Source: Lachnospiraceae bacterium (lineage in GTDB: Bacteria > Bacillota > Clostridia > Lachnospirales > Lachnospiraceae). Taken from it: 64,000 bases of DNA. Shown here in pieces: positions 1-9,144 of this stretch. Numbering within the stretch: position 1 is the stretch's first letter; each line of letters opens with the position of its first letter. A program made the position numbers and the translations under genes. Below the pieces are notes generated by a model, which was not told the origin of the DNA, made no database searches, and saw only the letters and a program-made list of their open reading frames with translations. The DNA is taken from the NCBI GenBank assembly GCA_024692955.1, contig JAILLW010000017.1, positions 1 through 64,000 of the forward strand, written 5' to 3'.

Positions 1-188
1 ATGCACATATGAGTAAATATAGTGATAAATCTTCTGTGATAGTCCCGAAATCTATGGAAAAGATGCTACTTTTCGTGTATAATCCATCCCAAATACTACA
101 AGGTTTATTACTATGTCCAAGGGCAAAGCAGATTATCCTCCCAGAGGTAAACTGTCTTAGCCTCTAAGAATTAAATAAAACAATAGTA

Positions 189-240
189 ACAGACCTTGAA
201 AAGATCACTAACCAATCTTTCCAAGGTCTGTTCTTTTGTT
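189..240. terminator. Probable bidirectional rho-independent terminator
   Basis: ACAGACCTTG (189-198) pairs with CAAGGTCTGT (222-231); inner AAAGAT/ATCTTT pairing; T-rich tail TCTTTTGTTT on +; also lies downstream of the minus-strand gene ending at 339. Confidence 0.75.
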
Positions 241-338
241 TATTAATCCTTGTAGTATAAGGCGTTGATGGGATTTATGACTCTTATTTGAGTGTGTTTT
301 ACAGATAACCATAAAGAAGTATTATGGGTACTCTTTAT

Positions 339-2063
339 CTATGGGTGGAGGATAAGCTGCTTTGCCCTTTGGAGGATAAAGTAAGGTGCCCAGGGATACG
401 AAGAATTCGAAGCGCTCATTGAAAGAGAAGCGGCACTTTCGGCAAAGAATCTCTGAAGCGCATCCAGAAACTCTTCGCGGGGCATGGACTTTAAAAGATA
501 CCCGTCCGGCCGCTGCTCAAGGATCTTCAGGACCACTTCCCGGTCGTTCCTTCCCGTAAGAAAGATAATGAGAACCCGGTCATTCGTGGGATTGGAACGG
601 ATCTTCTGCATAACCTGTTCGCCGTTCATTCTCGGCATGTCATGATCCAGAAGGACGAGATCCGGCCTTTTTCTGTCAAGATACGCAAGGGCTCCGGCCC
701 CCGAGTGGGCGCATTCGACCCGGTAGGAATCCGACAGCCAGTTTTCCATGATATGGAGAAAATCGGGATCGTCATCGATCACGAGTATCGTCCGCGTCCG
801 GTCACAACCCGAGTGCATATCGTAAAAGAGACATATATCCGTAGCCAGCTTGTCCAGATTGACGGGCCGCGGATACACGGCAGTGATCCTGTCCCTGTCA
901 TGAATATCCCTTGCCACTTCGAGGTCCTGAGGGTTGCCGACAAGACAGAAGGCCTTGTCATCATCCCGACACATTTCCGCGAGCATGGTGCTGATGGACC
1001 GGATATGATCGTTATCTCCCGACGGATAGTATATCATCACACTGGCTTCCGCCCGGTGATTCAGGACCACTTCCGGGATATCTTTTACACAGAGCACGTT
1101 AAAATCTTCATCTTCCAGAGATCTGCTGATCCCTCTTCCGACGATCCCGGGCTCATCGCTGACAAAGAGCACCGTCCGCTGCGACGGCTTTTTACGTACT
1201 TCCTCCTTGACCAGCAGCCTTTCAAGCTGGGGAAGCAGACCGCAGTATTCCGTAAGGAGCTGGGGAGTCAGCGCATGGATAAGCCCGTATTCCTCCTGAC
1301 TGCCGGAGTATTCCAGATTGGAAGCCTTTTCCGCGAGGGAGTTCGCGCCGACTAAAGTCGCCACGCTTTTCAGGGAATGGATCCGAAGCAGATACATCGG
1401 CCAGTTTTCTTCCCGCTCAAACCGCTCAATGTCGTTGGCTTTTTCATGGATGGAGGCGGTAAAGACGGTAAGCGCGTCCAGATAGTCGGAGGCGGAATCA
1501 CAGTGTTTGATACCGGCCATAAGATCAAGGGAAGGGATCCCCTTTAACCAGTCGGGAAGGGAAGCCAGTTCTCCTTCATCATGGGCCTTTTTTTCTTCCT
1601 CTTCCGGAAGGGTGAAGCCTGCGTCCGGAATGTAATTCATCAGCATAAGGGTCAGCTGACCGGGATCCGCGGGCTTGATGAGAACATCGGCGAACCCCGC
1701 GGCCTTATAGAGATTGATATAATCTTTCCCCTCGTCCGCGGTGTGACAGATGACGTGGGTCTCTTTCCTGTTTTTCAGGAACAGCTCCTTCAGATGCATA
1801 AGGGTTTCCACCCCGTCCATATCGGGCATCCGGTGATCGAGAAGGATCAGATCATAGGTATTTACCCGGCAGAGCTCAAGGCACTCGCTGCCGCTTCCGG
1901 CAAGATCGCAGGATACTCCCATGGTCGTGAGCATGGAGGACAATATGGTGCGGTTTACCGGCATATCATCCACCACGAGGACTCTTGCGTTCTTTCTGTT
2001 TTCCTGTACGTTTTCCGGTATCGGCATAACGGTTTCCTGACCTTTCGGTTTCCATCTATACAT
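339..2063 (-). CDS. Multi-domain response regulator (REC-HPt-degenerate REC-REC)
   Basis: N-term VLVVDDMPVNR...LILLDHRMPDMDG; HPt-like RIHSLKSVATLVGA; C-term ILVIDDDPDF...LVLLDHDMPRMNG...LTG...K; central segment is REC-like but lacks the canonical Asp motif. Confidence 0.85.
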   Translation of the reverse strand: MYRWKPKGQETVMPIPENVQENRKNARVLVVDDMPVNRTILSSMLTTMGVSCDLAGSGSECLELCRVNTYDLILLDHRMPDMDGVETLMHLKELFLKNRKETHVICHTADEGKDYINLYKAAGFADVLIKPADPGQLTLMLMNYIPDAGFTLPEEEEKKAHDEGELASLPDWLKGIPSLDLMAGIKHCDSASDYLDALTVFTASIHEKANDIERFEREENWPMYLLRIHSLKSVATLVGANSLAEKASNLEYSGSQEEYGLIHALTPQLLTEYCGLLPQLERLLVKEEVRKKPSQRTVLFVSDEPGIVGRGISRSLEDEDFNVLCVKDIPEVVLNHRAEASVMIYYPSGDNDHIRSISTMLAEMCRDDDKAFCLVGNPQDLEVARDIHDRDRITAVYPRPVNLDKLATDICLFYDMHSGCDRTRTILVIDDDPDFLHIMENWLSDSYRVECAHSGAGALAYLDRKRPDLVLLDHDMPRMNGEQVMQKIRSNPTNDRVLIIFLTGRNDREVVLKILEQRPDGYLLKSMPREEFLDALQRFFAESAASLSMSASNSSYPWAPYFILQRAKQLILHP

Positions 2064-2181
2064 TTATACGGCACATTGCCGCAATGATAATCTCTGTTAT
2101 ATCGGAAAATAAGGATGCCTGCCAAATTGTATCTTCCATCCGCTTGTGATAAACTGTCGTATTGAAAAGAGGGGAATTCAA

Positions 2182-3555
2182 ATGAAAAAGAACAAAACCA
2201 CCGTCATTGACGAGAATACACCGCTGCTCATCCTTGCGGGACCGATGTTTCTGGAGCTGCTTTTAAACACGATGCTCAACAACGTGGATACGCTGATGCT
2301 GAGCCACTATGATGAGTATGCTGTCGGAGCGGTGGGAAACGCCAATACCATCATGTTTATGATGAATGTACTTTTCAGCGTTATCGCGACGGCCACAAGC
2401 GTGGTGGTCGCCCAGTATCTCGGCGCCGGAATGTATGACAGGATGAACATGATCTATACTCTGGCCGTAGTGGTGAATCTTGTTGTCGGAGCAGTTCTCA
2501 GCGGACTCTTCTGTCTGGCCAATCCCCTGATCATGAATTTTCTCCAGGTGTCCCCGGAAATGCGTCCGTACTCGATGATCTATATCTATATCGTCGGTGG
2601 AGGCGGATTTCTGACGGCAGTGTTCGGTGTTATGCTTCAGATCCTCAGGTGCAACGGATATACGAAGATCGGCATGTGGGTCACCTTTGCCATCAATATC
2701 ATCAACATCGGAGGAAACTATCTCTTTCTGTACGGGCCCCTGAAATATCTGAATATGGGCGTGGCCGGCGTGGCGATCTCCACCATCGGGGCAAGAGGGC
2801 TGGCTCTGGCGGCGGTTCTGGCATTCTTCTATATCACAAAGACGGGACGACTTTCCCTCCGGCTTCTTGTCCCCTTCCCCGGGAAGCTGCTCCTTAAGAT
2901 GGTAAAGATCGGCCTGCCCACGGCGGGAGAGCATCTTACCTATAATCTGTATCAGACGACGCTGCTTTCTTTCGTAAACGGGATGGGAAACGATGCCGTG
3001 AATGCGAGAGCCTACTGCAATTCGCTGATCACCTTTGCCATGATCTTTTCCAACGCGTCCGCCCTGGCGACGCAGATCATAACGGGGCATCTGGTGGGAG
3101 CGGAAAAATCGGAGGAAGCCTACCGGAGAGTCTTTAAGACCTTAAGGACCTCGCTCCCCATCACCGTCGCGCTGGCGGCGACCAATGCCATTCTCTGCAG
3201 ATATACGCTGAGGATCTTTACCGCGAACGAGAACATCATAAAGCTGGGGCAGATGATCATGATCGTGGATATCCTCGTTGAGGTCGGGCGCTGTCTGAAC
3301 ATGACCTTTGTCAGCAGCCTGAAAGCCGCGGGAGCCTATATGTTTCCGTTTCTTATGGGGCTTATCTGCAACTGGGGACTGGGGCTTACCATGGGATATA
3401 CGGTGGGTGTCGCTCTGGGCGTCGGAGTCGCCGGGATCTACGCGGGAACCGCTTCGGATGAATTCATCCGCGGCCTGATCGTCATGTATTACTGGTACAA
3501 AAAGAAATGGGTCGGGAAATCCGTTGTCGACAAGAAGGAAGACTTTGTGACCTGA
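2182..3555 (+). CDS. MATE family efflux transporter
   Basis: Polytopic protein with MATE-like N-terminus (PLLILAGPMFLELLLNTMLNNVDTLMLS) and 12-TM pattern; start at 2182 preferred over 2146 because of upstream AGAGGGGAATTCAA. Confidence 0.9.
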   Translation: MKKNKTTVIDENTPLLILAGPMFLELLLNTMLNNVDTLMLSHYDEYAVGAVGNANTIMFMMNVLFSVIATATSVVVAQYLGAGMYDRMNMIYTLAVVVNLVVGAVLSGLFCLANPLIMNFLQVSPEMRPYSMIYIYIVGGGGFLTAVFGVMLQILRCNGYTKIGMWVTFAINIINIGGNYLFLYGPLKYLNMGVAGVAISTIGARGLALAAVLAFFYITKTGRLSLRLLVPFPGKLLLKMVKIGLPTAGEHLTYNLYQTTLLSFVNGMGNDAVNARAYCNSLITFAMIFSNASALATQIITGHLVGAEKSEEAYRRVFKTLRTSLPITVALAATNAILCRYTLRIFTANENIIKLGQMIMIVDILVEVGRCLNMTFVSSLKAAGAYMFPFLMGLICNWGLGLTMGYTVGVALGVGVAGIYAGTASDEFIRGLIVMYYWYKKKWVGKSVVDKKEDFVT

Positions 3556-3593
3556 AAAGCCGGACAGCCCCGGGACGGTTCCGGCATGAAGGA

Positions 3594-3965
3594 TCAGGAT
3601 CCGTGCTTTTTAACATGCGCCTTGATCGCGTCGAAGGTTTTGTCGCTGATGTAATGCTCCACACGGCAGGCATCCTCGGACGCGGTTTTTTCATCCACGC
3701 CGATATCCATAAGAAGCTTCGTGAGTACCGTATGACGTTCATAAATACGCTTCGCGAGGATCTCTCCCGCTTCGGTAAGTCTTACAAATCCGTCTTCGTC
3801 TCTTTTTACAAGCCCCTCATCCCTGAGCAGTCCGAGCGCCCTGCTGACGGAAGGTTTTGAATATCCGAGATGTTCCCCGATATCGATGCCCCGGACAAAA
3901 GGTGATTCCAGCGACAGAACATAGATGGTTTCAAGATACATTTCTCCGGATTCCTGCAATGCCAT
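3594..3965 (-). CDS. DtxR/MntR-type metal-dependent transcriptional regulator
   Basis: MALQESGEMYLETIYVLSLES...GYSKPSVSRALGLLRDEGLV...DACRVEHYISDKTFDAIKAH matches the DtxR/MntR HTH plus metal-binding/dimerisation segment; divergent from feo genes. Confidence 0.9.
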   Translation of the reverse strand: MALQESGEMYLETIYVLSLESPFVRGIDIGEHLGYSKPSVSRALGLLRDEGLVKRDEDGFVRLTEAGEILAKRIYERHTVLTKLLMDIGVDEKTASEDACRVEHYISDKTFDAIKAHVKKHGS

Positions 3966-3987
3966 ATCAAAGCTCCTTCCTGATAAG

Positions 3988-4005
3988 AGTTCGTCAGCAC
4001 TAACT
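3988..4005 (-). promoter_or_regulatory. Candidate degenerate metal box upstream of the repressor gene
   Basis: AGTTCG-TCAGCA-CTAACT; one half-site CTAAC intact; on the minus strand TTGAAC-N17-TAAGTT places it over a possible -10. Confidence 0.4.
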
Positions 4006-4089
4006 TACCATAAATAAAAGAAGCGTTCAACCGCAATTCCGCCCTTTTCGCAGGAATTCCGAAAGGAGCTGAAAAGAGACGAAAACCCC

Positions 4090-4118
4090 TTGACAGGTTA
4101 GCCGGGCCTAACTATAAT
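4090..4118 (+). promoter_or_regulatory. Sigma-A type promoter for the feo operon
   Basis: TTGACA (4090-4095), 17-bp spacer, TATAAT (4113-4118): exact consensus. Confidence 0.85.
4096..4113. promoter_or_regulatory. Putative metal-repressor operator box 1
   Basis: GGTTAG-CCGGGC-CTAACT; occupies the promoter spacer; resembles DtxR/IdeR iron-box half-sites (TTAGGTTAG). Confidence 0.75.
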
Positions 4119-4125
4119 ATACTAC

Positions 4126-4143
4126 GGTTAGCGGGTACTAACC
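4126..4143. promoter_or_regulatory. Putative metal-repressor operator box 2
   Basis: GGTTAG-CGGGTA-CTAACC, perfect 6-bp inverted half-sites. Confidence 0.75.
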
Positions 4144-4159
4144 GGGAAGTGTGATATCA

Positions 4160-4177
4160 GGTTAGCGAAAACTAACC
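4160..4177. promoter_or_regulatory. Putative metal-repressor operator box 3
   Basis: GGTTAG-CGAAAA-CTAACC, perfect 6-bp inverted half-sites. Confidence 0.75.
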
Positions 4178-4202
4178 GAAGCGGAAAGGCAGGAAGGAGA
4201 AT

Positions 4203-4415
4203 ATGATGCCTCTTATCTATGCGGAAGCGGGACAGACGCAGATCATCCGAAAGATCGGCGGGAGCCCCGAGGTGAAAAAGCATCTGGAAGACCTTGGCTT
4301 TAATGTGGGCGGTCAGGTGAGCATCGTAAGTTCGCTCGGAGAGAATCTGATCGTGAAGGTCAAGGAGAGCCGGGTCGCCGTCAGCGACGAACTGGCAAGG
4401 AAGATCATGATATAG
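4203..4415 (+). CDS. feoA: FeoA family protein (first copy)
   Basis: 70 aa SH3-like FeoA pattern (KKHLEDLGFNVGGQVSIVSSLGENLIVKVKESRVAVSDELARKIMI), upstream of feoB. Confidence 0.85.
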   Translation: MMPLIYAEAGQTQIIRKIGGSPEVKKHLEDLGFNVGGQVSIVSSLGENLIVKVKESRVAVSDELARKIMI

Positions 4416-4427
4416 GGAGGAGAAAAA

Positions 4428-4649
4428 GTGAAAACCTTAAGAGATGTAAAGATCGGTGAAACGGTAAAGGTCGTGAAGCTTCACGGCGAAGGGGCGGTGA
4501 AGCGAAGGATCATGGATATGGGGATCACGAAGAATACCACCGTGTATGTAAGAAAGGTGGCTCCGCTCGGGGATCCGATCGAGGTAACGGTCCGGAATTA
4601 TGAGCTTTCGCTCCGCAAAGCGGATGCCGAAATGATCGAAGTGGAATGA
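4428..4649 (+). CDS. feoA: FeoA family protein (second copy)
   Basis: 73 aa; KRRIMDMGITKNTTVYVRKVAPLGDPIEVTVRNYELSLRKADAEMIEVE is typical FeoA. Confidence 0.9.
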   Translation: MKTLRDVKIGETVKVVKLHGEGAVKRRIMDMGITKNTTVYVRKVAPLGDPIEVTVRNYELSLRKADAEMIEVE

Positions 4650-4663
4650 GGAGGATATGAAAA

Positions 4664-7063
4664 ATGAGTATTCGTATTGCGCTTGCGGGTAATCCGAACA
4701 GCGGAAAGACCACGCTCTTTAACGCGCTTACCGGTTCCAACCAGTTCGTGGGCAACTGGCCGGGAGTGACCGTGGAGAAAAAAGAGGGAAAACTAAAGAA
4801 GCATGATGACGTGACGATCACGGACCTTCCCGGCATCTACTCCCTTTCCCCGTACACCCTCGAGGAAGTGGTGGCGAGAAACTATCTCATAAACGAACGC
4901 CCGGATGCCATTCTCAACATCATAGACGGAACGAACCTTGAGAGAAACCTTTACCTTACCACACAGCTGACGGAACTCGGAATACCGGTAGTTGTTGCCG
5001 TAAACATGATGGATATCGTACAGAAGAACGGCGACCGGATCAAAACGGATGAACTTTCGAGACAGCTCGGCTGCAAGGTCATGGATATTTCGGCCCTGAA
5101 GGGAGACGGCATCACCGAAGCCGCGGAAGAAGCGATCAGGGCGGCAAAAAACGGGAAGACCGTTCCGCTTCATACTTTTTCCGGTCCCGTGGAACATGCC
5201 ATCGCCCATATTGAGGAAGCTGTGGTCCATGATATGCCCGAGGAACAGCAGAGATGGTATGCGATCAAGATCTTCGAAAGGGATGACAAGGTCCTCGAAC
5301 AGATGAAGATCCCCGCGGACAGGATGGCCCATATCGAAAACGATATCAAAGCGGCCGAGAAGGAACTGGATGACGACGCGGAGAGTATCATCACCAATGA
5401 GCGCTATATCTACATCGCGGAAGTGATCAAGTCCTGCTACAAAAAGAAGAATGCGGGAGCCCTTACCACCTCCGACAAAATCGACAAGATCGTGACGAAC
5501 CGTTTCCTCGGTCTTCCGATCTTCGCCGCCGTTATGTTCCTTGTATATTGGATCGCCATGGTGGCGGTGGGAGCGCCGGCAACCGACTGGGCCAACGACG
5601 GTCTCTTCGGAGACGGCTTCCACCTTTTCGGAATAGACGGAGGATACGGAGAGATCTCCGAAAGCTATGCGGAAGCCTCTGCCATTGTGGACGGTTATGA
5701 TGCTTATGTGGAGGAAAACGGAAGCGCTCCCTCGGGAGACTTCACCTATACACTGGAAGATGATGAAACCCTCGAGATCAGCGAGGAAACCGCAAGTTCC
5801 GGGGATTATGAGGAAGCGGTAAAGACCCTGGAGGAGATCGGCGACGAACCCGATCCTGCCGATTACGGCACCTGGATCCCCGGCATTCCCGCCATCGTGG
5901 AAAAAGGCCTTGATGCCGCGGGCGCGGCCGACTGGCTGAAGGGACTCATTCTTGACGGTATCGTGGCCGGTGTCGGCGCGGTGCTCGGCTTTGTTCCCCA
6001 GATGCTGGTGCTCTTCCTGATGCTGGCGTTCCTTGAGGCCTGCGGATATATGGCCCGTATCGCCTTTGTGCTGGATCGTATCTTCCGGAGATTCGGTCTT
6101 TCAGGCAAATCCTTCATTCCGATGCTGATCGGCGTGGGCTGCGGCGTTCCGGGCATCATGGCAAGCCGTACCATCGAGAACGAACGTGACCGCCGCATGA
6201 CGATTATGACCACCACCTTCATCCCCTGCGGAGCGAAGGTACCCTTTATCGCGATGATCGCCGGAGCAATCTTCGGAGGATCCGCCTGGATCTCCACCTC
6301 CGCGTATTTTATCGGAATGGCGGCCATTATCATCTCCGGCATTATGCTGAAAAAGACGAAGATGTTCTCGGGTGACCCCGCTCCTTTCGTAATGGAGCTC
6401 CCCGCCTACCATATGCCGACTCTCGGAAATGTTTTGAGATCCATGTGGGAGCGCGGCTGGTCCTTCATCAAAAAGGCCGGCACGATCATCCTCCTTTCCA
6501 CCATCCTTGTCTGGTTTACGAGCTATTTCGGATTCGCCGAAGACGGCTTCCGGATGCTGGCGGAGGATGAGCTTGACCTGTCGATCCTTGCAAGGATCGG
6601 AAGTCTTATCGCCTGGATCTTCATTCCTCTCGGCTGGGGCAACTGGCAGGCGGCCGTCGCCTCCATCACGGGACTTGTGGCGAAAGAGAATATCGTCGGC
6701 ACCATGGGCATTCTGTACGGCGGCGGAGATCTGACCGCATGGCAGGCACTGGCACAGGCCTTTACGGGAGTGACCGGTTTCTCGTTCCTGGTATTCAACC
6801 TGCTCTGCGCGCCCTGCTTCGCGGCGATCGGTGCCATCAAGCGTGAGATGAACAATGCGAAGTGGACCTGGTTCGCGATCCTTTACCAGTGCGGATTCGC
6901 ATATGCGGTCGCCCTGATGATCAACCAGTTCGGCGGCCTCTTTACCGGCAATATCAGCGTGATTGGCGTGATCTTTGCGGCTGCCGTGCTTGCAGGCATT
7001 GTATATATGCTCTTCTTTAAAAAATACAAAGAAGCGGACAAGCTGACCAAAACGGTTGTCTGA
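4664..7063 (+). CDS. feoB: Ferrous iron transport protein B
   Basis: G1 GNPNSGKTTLFNALTG, G3 DLPGIYSL, G4 VNMMD; C-terminal permease with GCGVPGIMASRTIE and CGAKVPFIAM motifs. Confidence 0.97.
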   Translation: MSIRIALAGNPNSGKTTLFNALTGSNQFVGNWPGVTVEKKEGKLKKHDDVTITDLPGIYSLSPYTLEEVVARNYLINERPDAILNIIDGTNLERNLYLTTQLTELGIPVVVAVNMMDIVQKNGDRIKTDELSRQLGCKVMDISALKGDGITEAAEEAIRAAKNGKTVPLHTFSGPVEHAIAHIEEAVVHDMPEEQQRWYAIKIFERDDKVLEQMKIPADRMAHIENDIKAAEKELDDDAESIITNERYIYIAEVIKSCYKKKNAGALTTSDKIDKIVTNRFLGLPIFAAVMFLVYWIAMVAVGAPATDWANDGLFGDGFHLFGIDGGYGEISESYAEASAIVDGYDAYVEENGSAPSGDFTYTLEDDETLEISEETASSGDYEEAVKTLEEIGDEPDPADYGTWIPGIPAIVEKGLDAAGAADWLKGLILDGIVAGVGAVLGFVPQMLVLFLMLAFLEACGYMARIAFVLDRIFRRFGLSGKSFIPMLIGVGCGVPGIMASRTIENERDRRMTIMTTTFIPCGAKVPFIAMIAGAIFGGSAWISTSAYFIGMAAIIISGIMLKKTKMFSGDPAPFVMELPAYHMPTLGNVLRSMWERGWSFIKKAGTIILLSTILVWFTSYFGFAEDGFRMLAEDELDLSILARIGSLIAWIFIPLGWGNWQAAVASITGLVAKENIVGTMGILYGGGDLTAWQALAQAFTGVTGFSFLVFNLLCAPCFAAIGAIKREMNNAKWTWFAILYQCGFAYAVALMINQFGGLFTGNISVIGVIFAAAVLAGIVYMLFFKKYKEADKLTKTVV

Positions 7064-7092
7064 GATCCATATTTGTGAAGGAGGTCCCTGAC

Positions 7093-7263
7093 ATGCCTGA
7101 CTTGCTTGCTCAGAATCTTGGAACTGTTCTTATTACCCTTCTCCTTATACTGATCGTTGCGGCCATTATCGCATCGATCGTAAAAGACAGGAAGCAGGGA
7201 AAATCCTCCTGTGGCGGGAACTGCGCACATTGCAAAATGTGCGCAGCCTGCAAAAAGAAATAA
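7093..7263 (+). CDS. FeoB-associated Cys-rich membrane protein
   Basis: One TM helix then CGGNCAHCKMCAACKKK tail, immediately after feoB; GGAGG upstream of ATG 7093. Confidence 0.85.
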   Translation: MPDLLAQNLGTVLITLLLILIVAAIIASIVKDRKQGKSSCGGNCAHCKMCAACKKK

Positions 7264-7283
7264 GGTGTGCTATAATGTAGTGC

Positions 7284-9113
7284 ATGGAACGATTCGGAAC
7301 TTTTATAAAAGGTGCGTTTTCCTATCCGGGAAAACTCCGGGAAACACGGCCGGTCACGACCGCGGGCATTATCGCAACAACACTTCTGTATGCGGTATAT
7401 GCTTTTATCAGCTCTGATTATTCAAGGGAAAAACATCTGAAAGATCCCCTTGATCTGCTGAGTCATATTGCTCTTGCCATCCTTTTCTTTTCAGTCTTTT
7501 CACTATTTCTTGAAAGCATCGAACTTCGAAAGGGCAGGGTCCTGAAGTGTATGCTTTTCGGATTCTTCGGGGTGCTCAGCCTTTTTATGAGTGCGCTTAC
7601 CTACGATCCTCCGGAACGTTTCAGGGCATACAGAGCCTTTCGCGCTCTTCCCGCCTTATACGAAAGGCTGGGGGAATACTCGGTCTTCTCGTTTATCATC
7701 GGGGGCCTTGCCATCGCGCTCCTGCTGGCGGTCTTCTTTTCGTACAGCGGGAAAATCGGGCAGGATTTTAACGTCCACCTCATGAACTGCAGCTCGAATA
7801 TCTTCTTTTCCTTGATCATATTCGGCGTGATCCAGATCGGGGTGCTCCTGCTCTTTGCGATCATGGAGGAACTGCTTTTTCATGATGCGTTCGACTTATT
7901 CGGCTCCATCCTGATCCTGATAAACGGCCTCTTCTTTGCGCCGGCCGTCATCTGCGCACTGATCAATGAGAACGAGGAGGCAAACGCTTTTTTCCGGATC
8001 CTTGTCCGGTATATCATGCTGATCCTTTCCCTGCTTTCCTACGTGATCATTTACGCCTATATCCTGAAACTTATGATCACGCGGTCGGTTCCGTCGAATT
8101 CGGTTTTCTCGATCCTGACCGCGCTCTTTGTGATCACCATCTTTATAGCCTATCTCAGTACGACCTTTGAGAACAAAGGACTGCTGCAGAAATTCGCCTA
8201 TCTTGCTCCGCTCGTTTTCTCCCCCTTTATCCTGATGCAGGGCTATACGGTATTTGTGAGGATCGGCCAGTACGGCCTTACCCCGAAAAGGTATTTCGGG
8301 ATCGCCTTCATACTCTTTGAGATCGTATACATCACGTATTATCTGATCCTTTACAAAAAGGAAAAAAGGATCGCCGGAAAGGGGCTTCTGATCATCCTTT
8401 GCGTGTTTATTCTTGTTACGGTTTTTATTCCCGGGATCAGCGCGAAATCCCTGTCAACGATCATCGCGAAGCAGACACTTTCGGACTACCTTGAAAAACT
8501 GGATTCGAATGGTGCGATCCCGGAGAAGGAATACATACGCGCGGACGCGGCGGCGGGATTCCTTCAGGATTCCGAATACGGAAGAGAAAGACTGAAAAAG
8601 TATTTTCCGCAGTTCAGCGAGGAAATGAGGGACGAACTGAGGGCGAAGAAGAATGAAGCCGGAGGAAAACTGAAAACCGGAGAGGATGAATACGATATCC
8701 CTTCGGACGGCTGGTATTCGACGGATCTTTTCATGTTCGCGGGAAAAGACGGATTTGACATCAGCGGGTATGATTCCATCCGGTATGTGGCGGTCAGGGA
8801 ATACGGGAATACAAAGGAGATCGACACCTCGGATCTTGCCGTTTATCCGTATGAGAAGGAGATCGAGGACAGGACCGGCGGACCTCTCATAAAGGCGGAT
8901 CTTTCCGGATTTGTCCGCAGGTTCATAGATATCACCGTGGATGAGGACCGGGAGGACTATTCCGTCCGGGAAGGACACTACCGGGATATCTCCGTGATCG
9001 ACCTTGATGAGAATACACGGCTCATTATCACGATGGCCGATATCCGGTTTGATCATGACCGGAAGCCGGAAGAGATCGGGATATACGGATATCTGTTTCA
9101 AAAGAAACGATAG
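7284..9113 (+). CDS. DUF4153-like polytopic membrane protein
   Basis: 609 aa, multiple TM segments in N-terminal about 380 aa and soluble C-terminal domain; architecture as in DUF4153 proteins. Confidence 0.7.
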   Translation: MERFGTFIKGAFSYPGKLRETRPVTTAGIIATTLLYAVYAFISSDYSREKHLKDPLDLLSHIALAILFFSVFSLFLESIELRKGRVLKCMLFGFFGVLSLFMSALTYDPPERFRAYRAFRALPALYERLGEYSVFSFIIGGLAIALLLAVFFSYSGKIGQDFNVHLMNCSSNIFFSLIIFGVIQIGVLLLFAIMEELLFHDAFDLFGSILILINGLFFAPAVICALINENEEANAFFRILVRYIMLILSLLSYVIIYAYILKLMITRSVPSNSVFSILTALFVITIFIAYLSTTFENKGLLQKFAYLAPLVFSPFILMQGYTVFVRIGQYGLTPKRYFGIAFILFEIVYITYYLILYKKEKRIAGKGLLIILCVFILVTVFIPGISAKSLSTIIAKQTLSDYLEKLDSNGAIPEKEYIRADAAAGFLQDSEYGRERLKKYFPQFSEEMRDELRAKKNEAGGKLKTGEDEYDIPSDGWYSTDLFMFAGKDGFDISGYDSIRYVAVREYGNTKEIDTSDLAVYPYEKEIEDRTGGPLIKADLSGFVRRFIDITVDEDREDYSVREGHYRDISVIDLDENTRLIITMADIRFDHDRKPEEIGIYGYLFQKKR

Positions 9114-9144
9114 GTACGATAAAGAAGAAAAATGACCGTTTTGC

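Noticed and set aside
1-188. Possible 3' end of a small RNA upstream of the terminator at 189-240
   Set aside because: A good terminator is present but the 5' context is outside the window and I recognise no RNA family.
642-1355. 237-aa plus-strand ORF and similar antisense ORFs (2263-3090, 4793-5623, 13133-14095, 19702-20874, 25872-26666, 49528-50256)
   Set aside because: Each lies opposite a gene with diagnostic motifs; no independent RBS or domain evidence.
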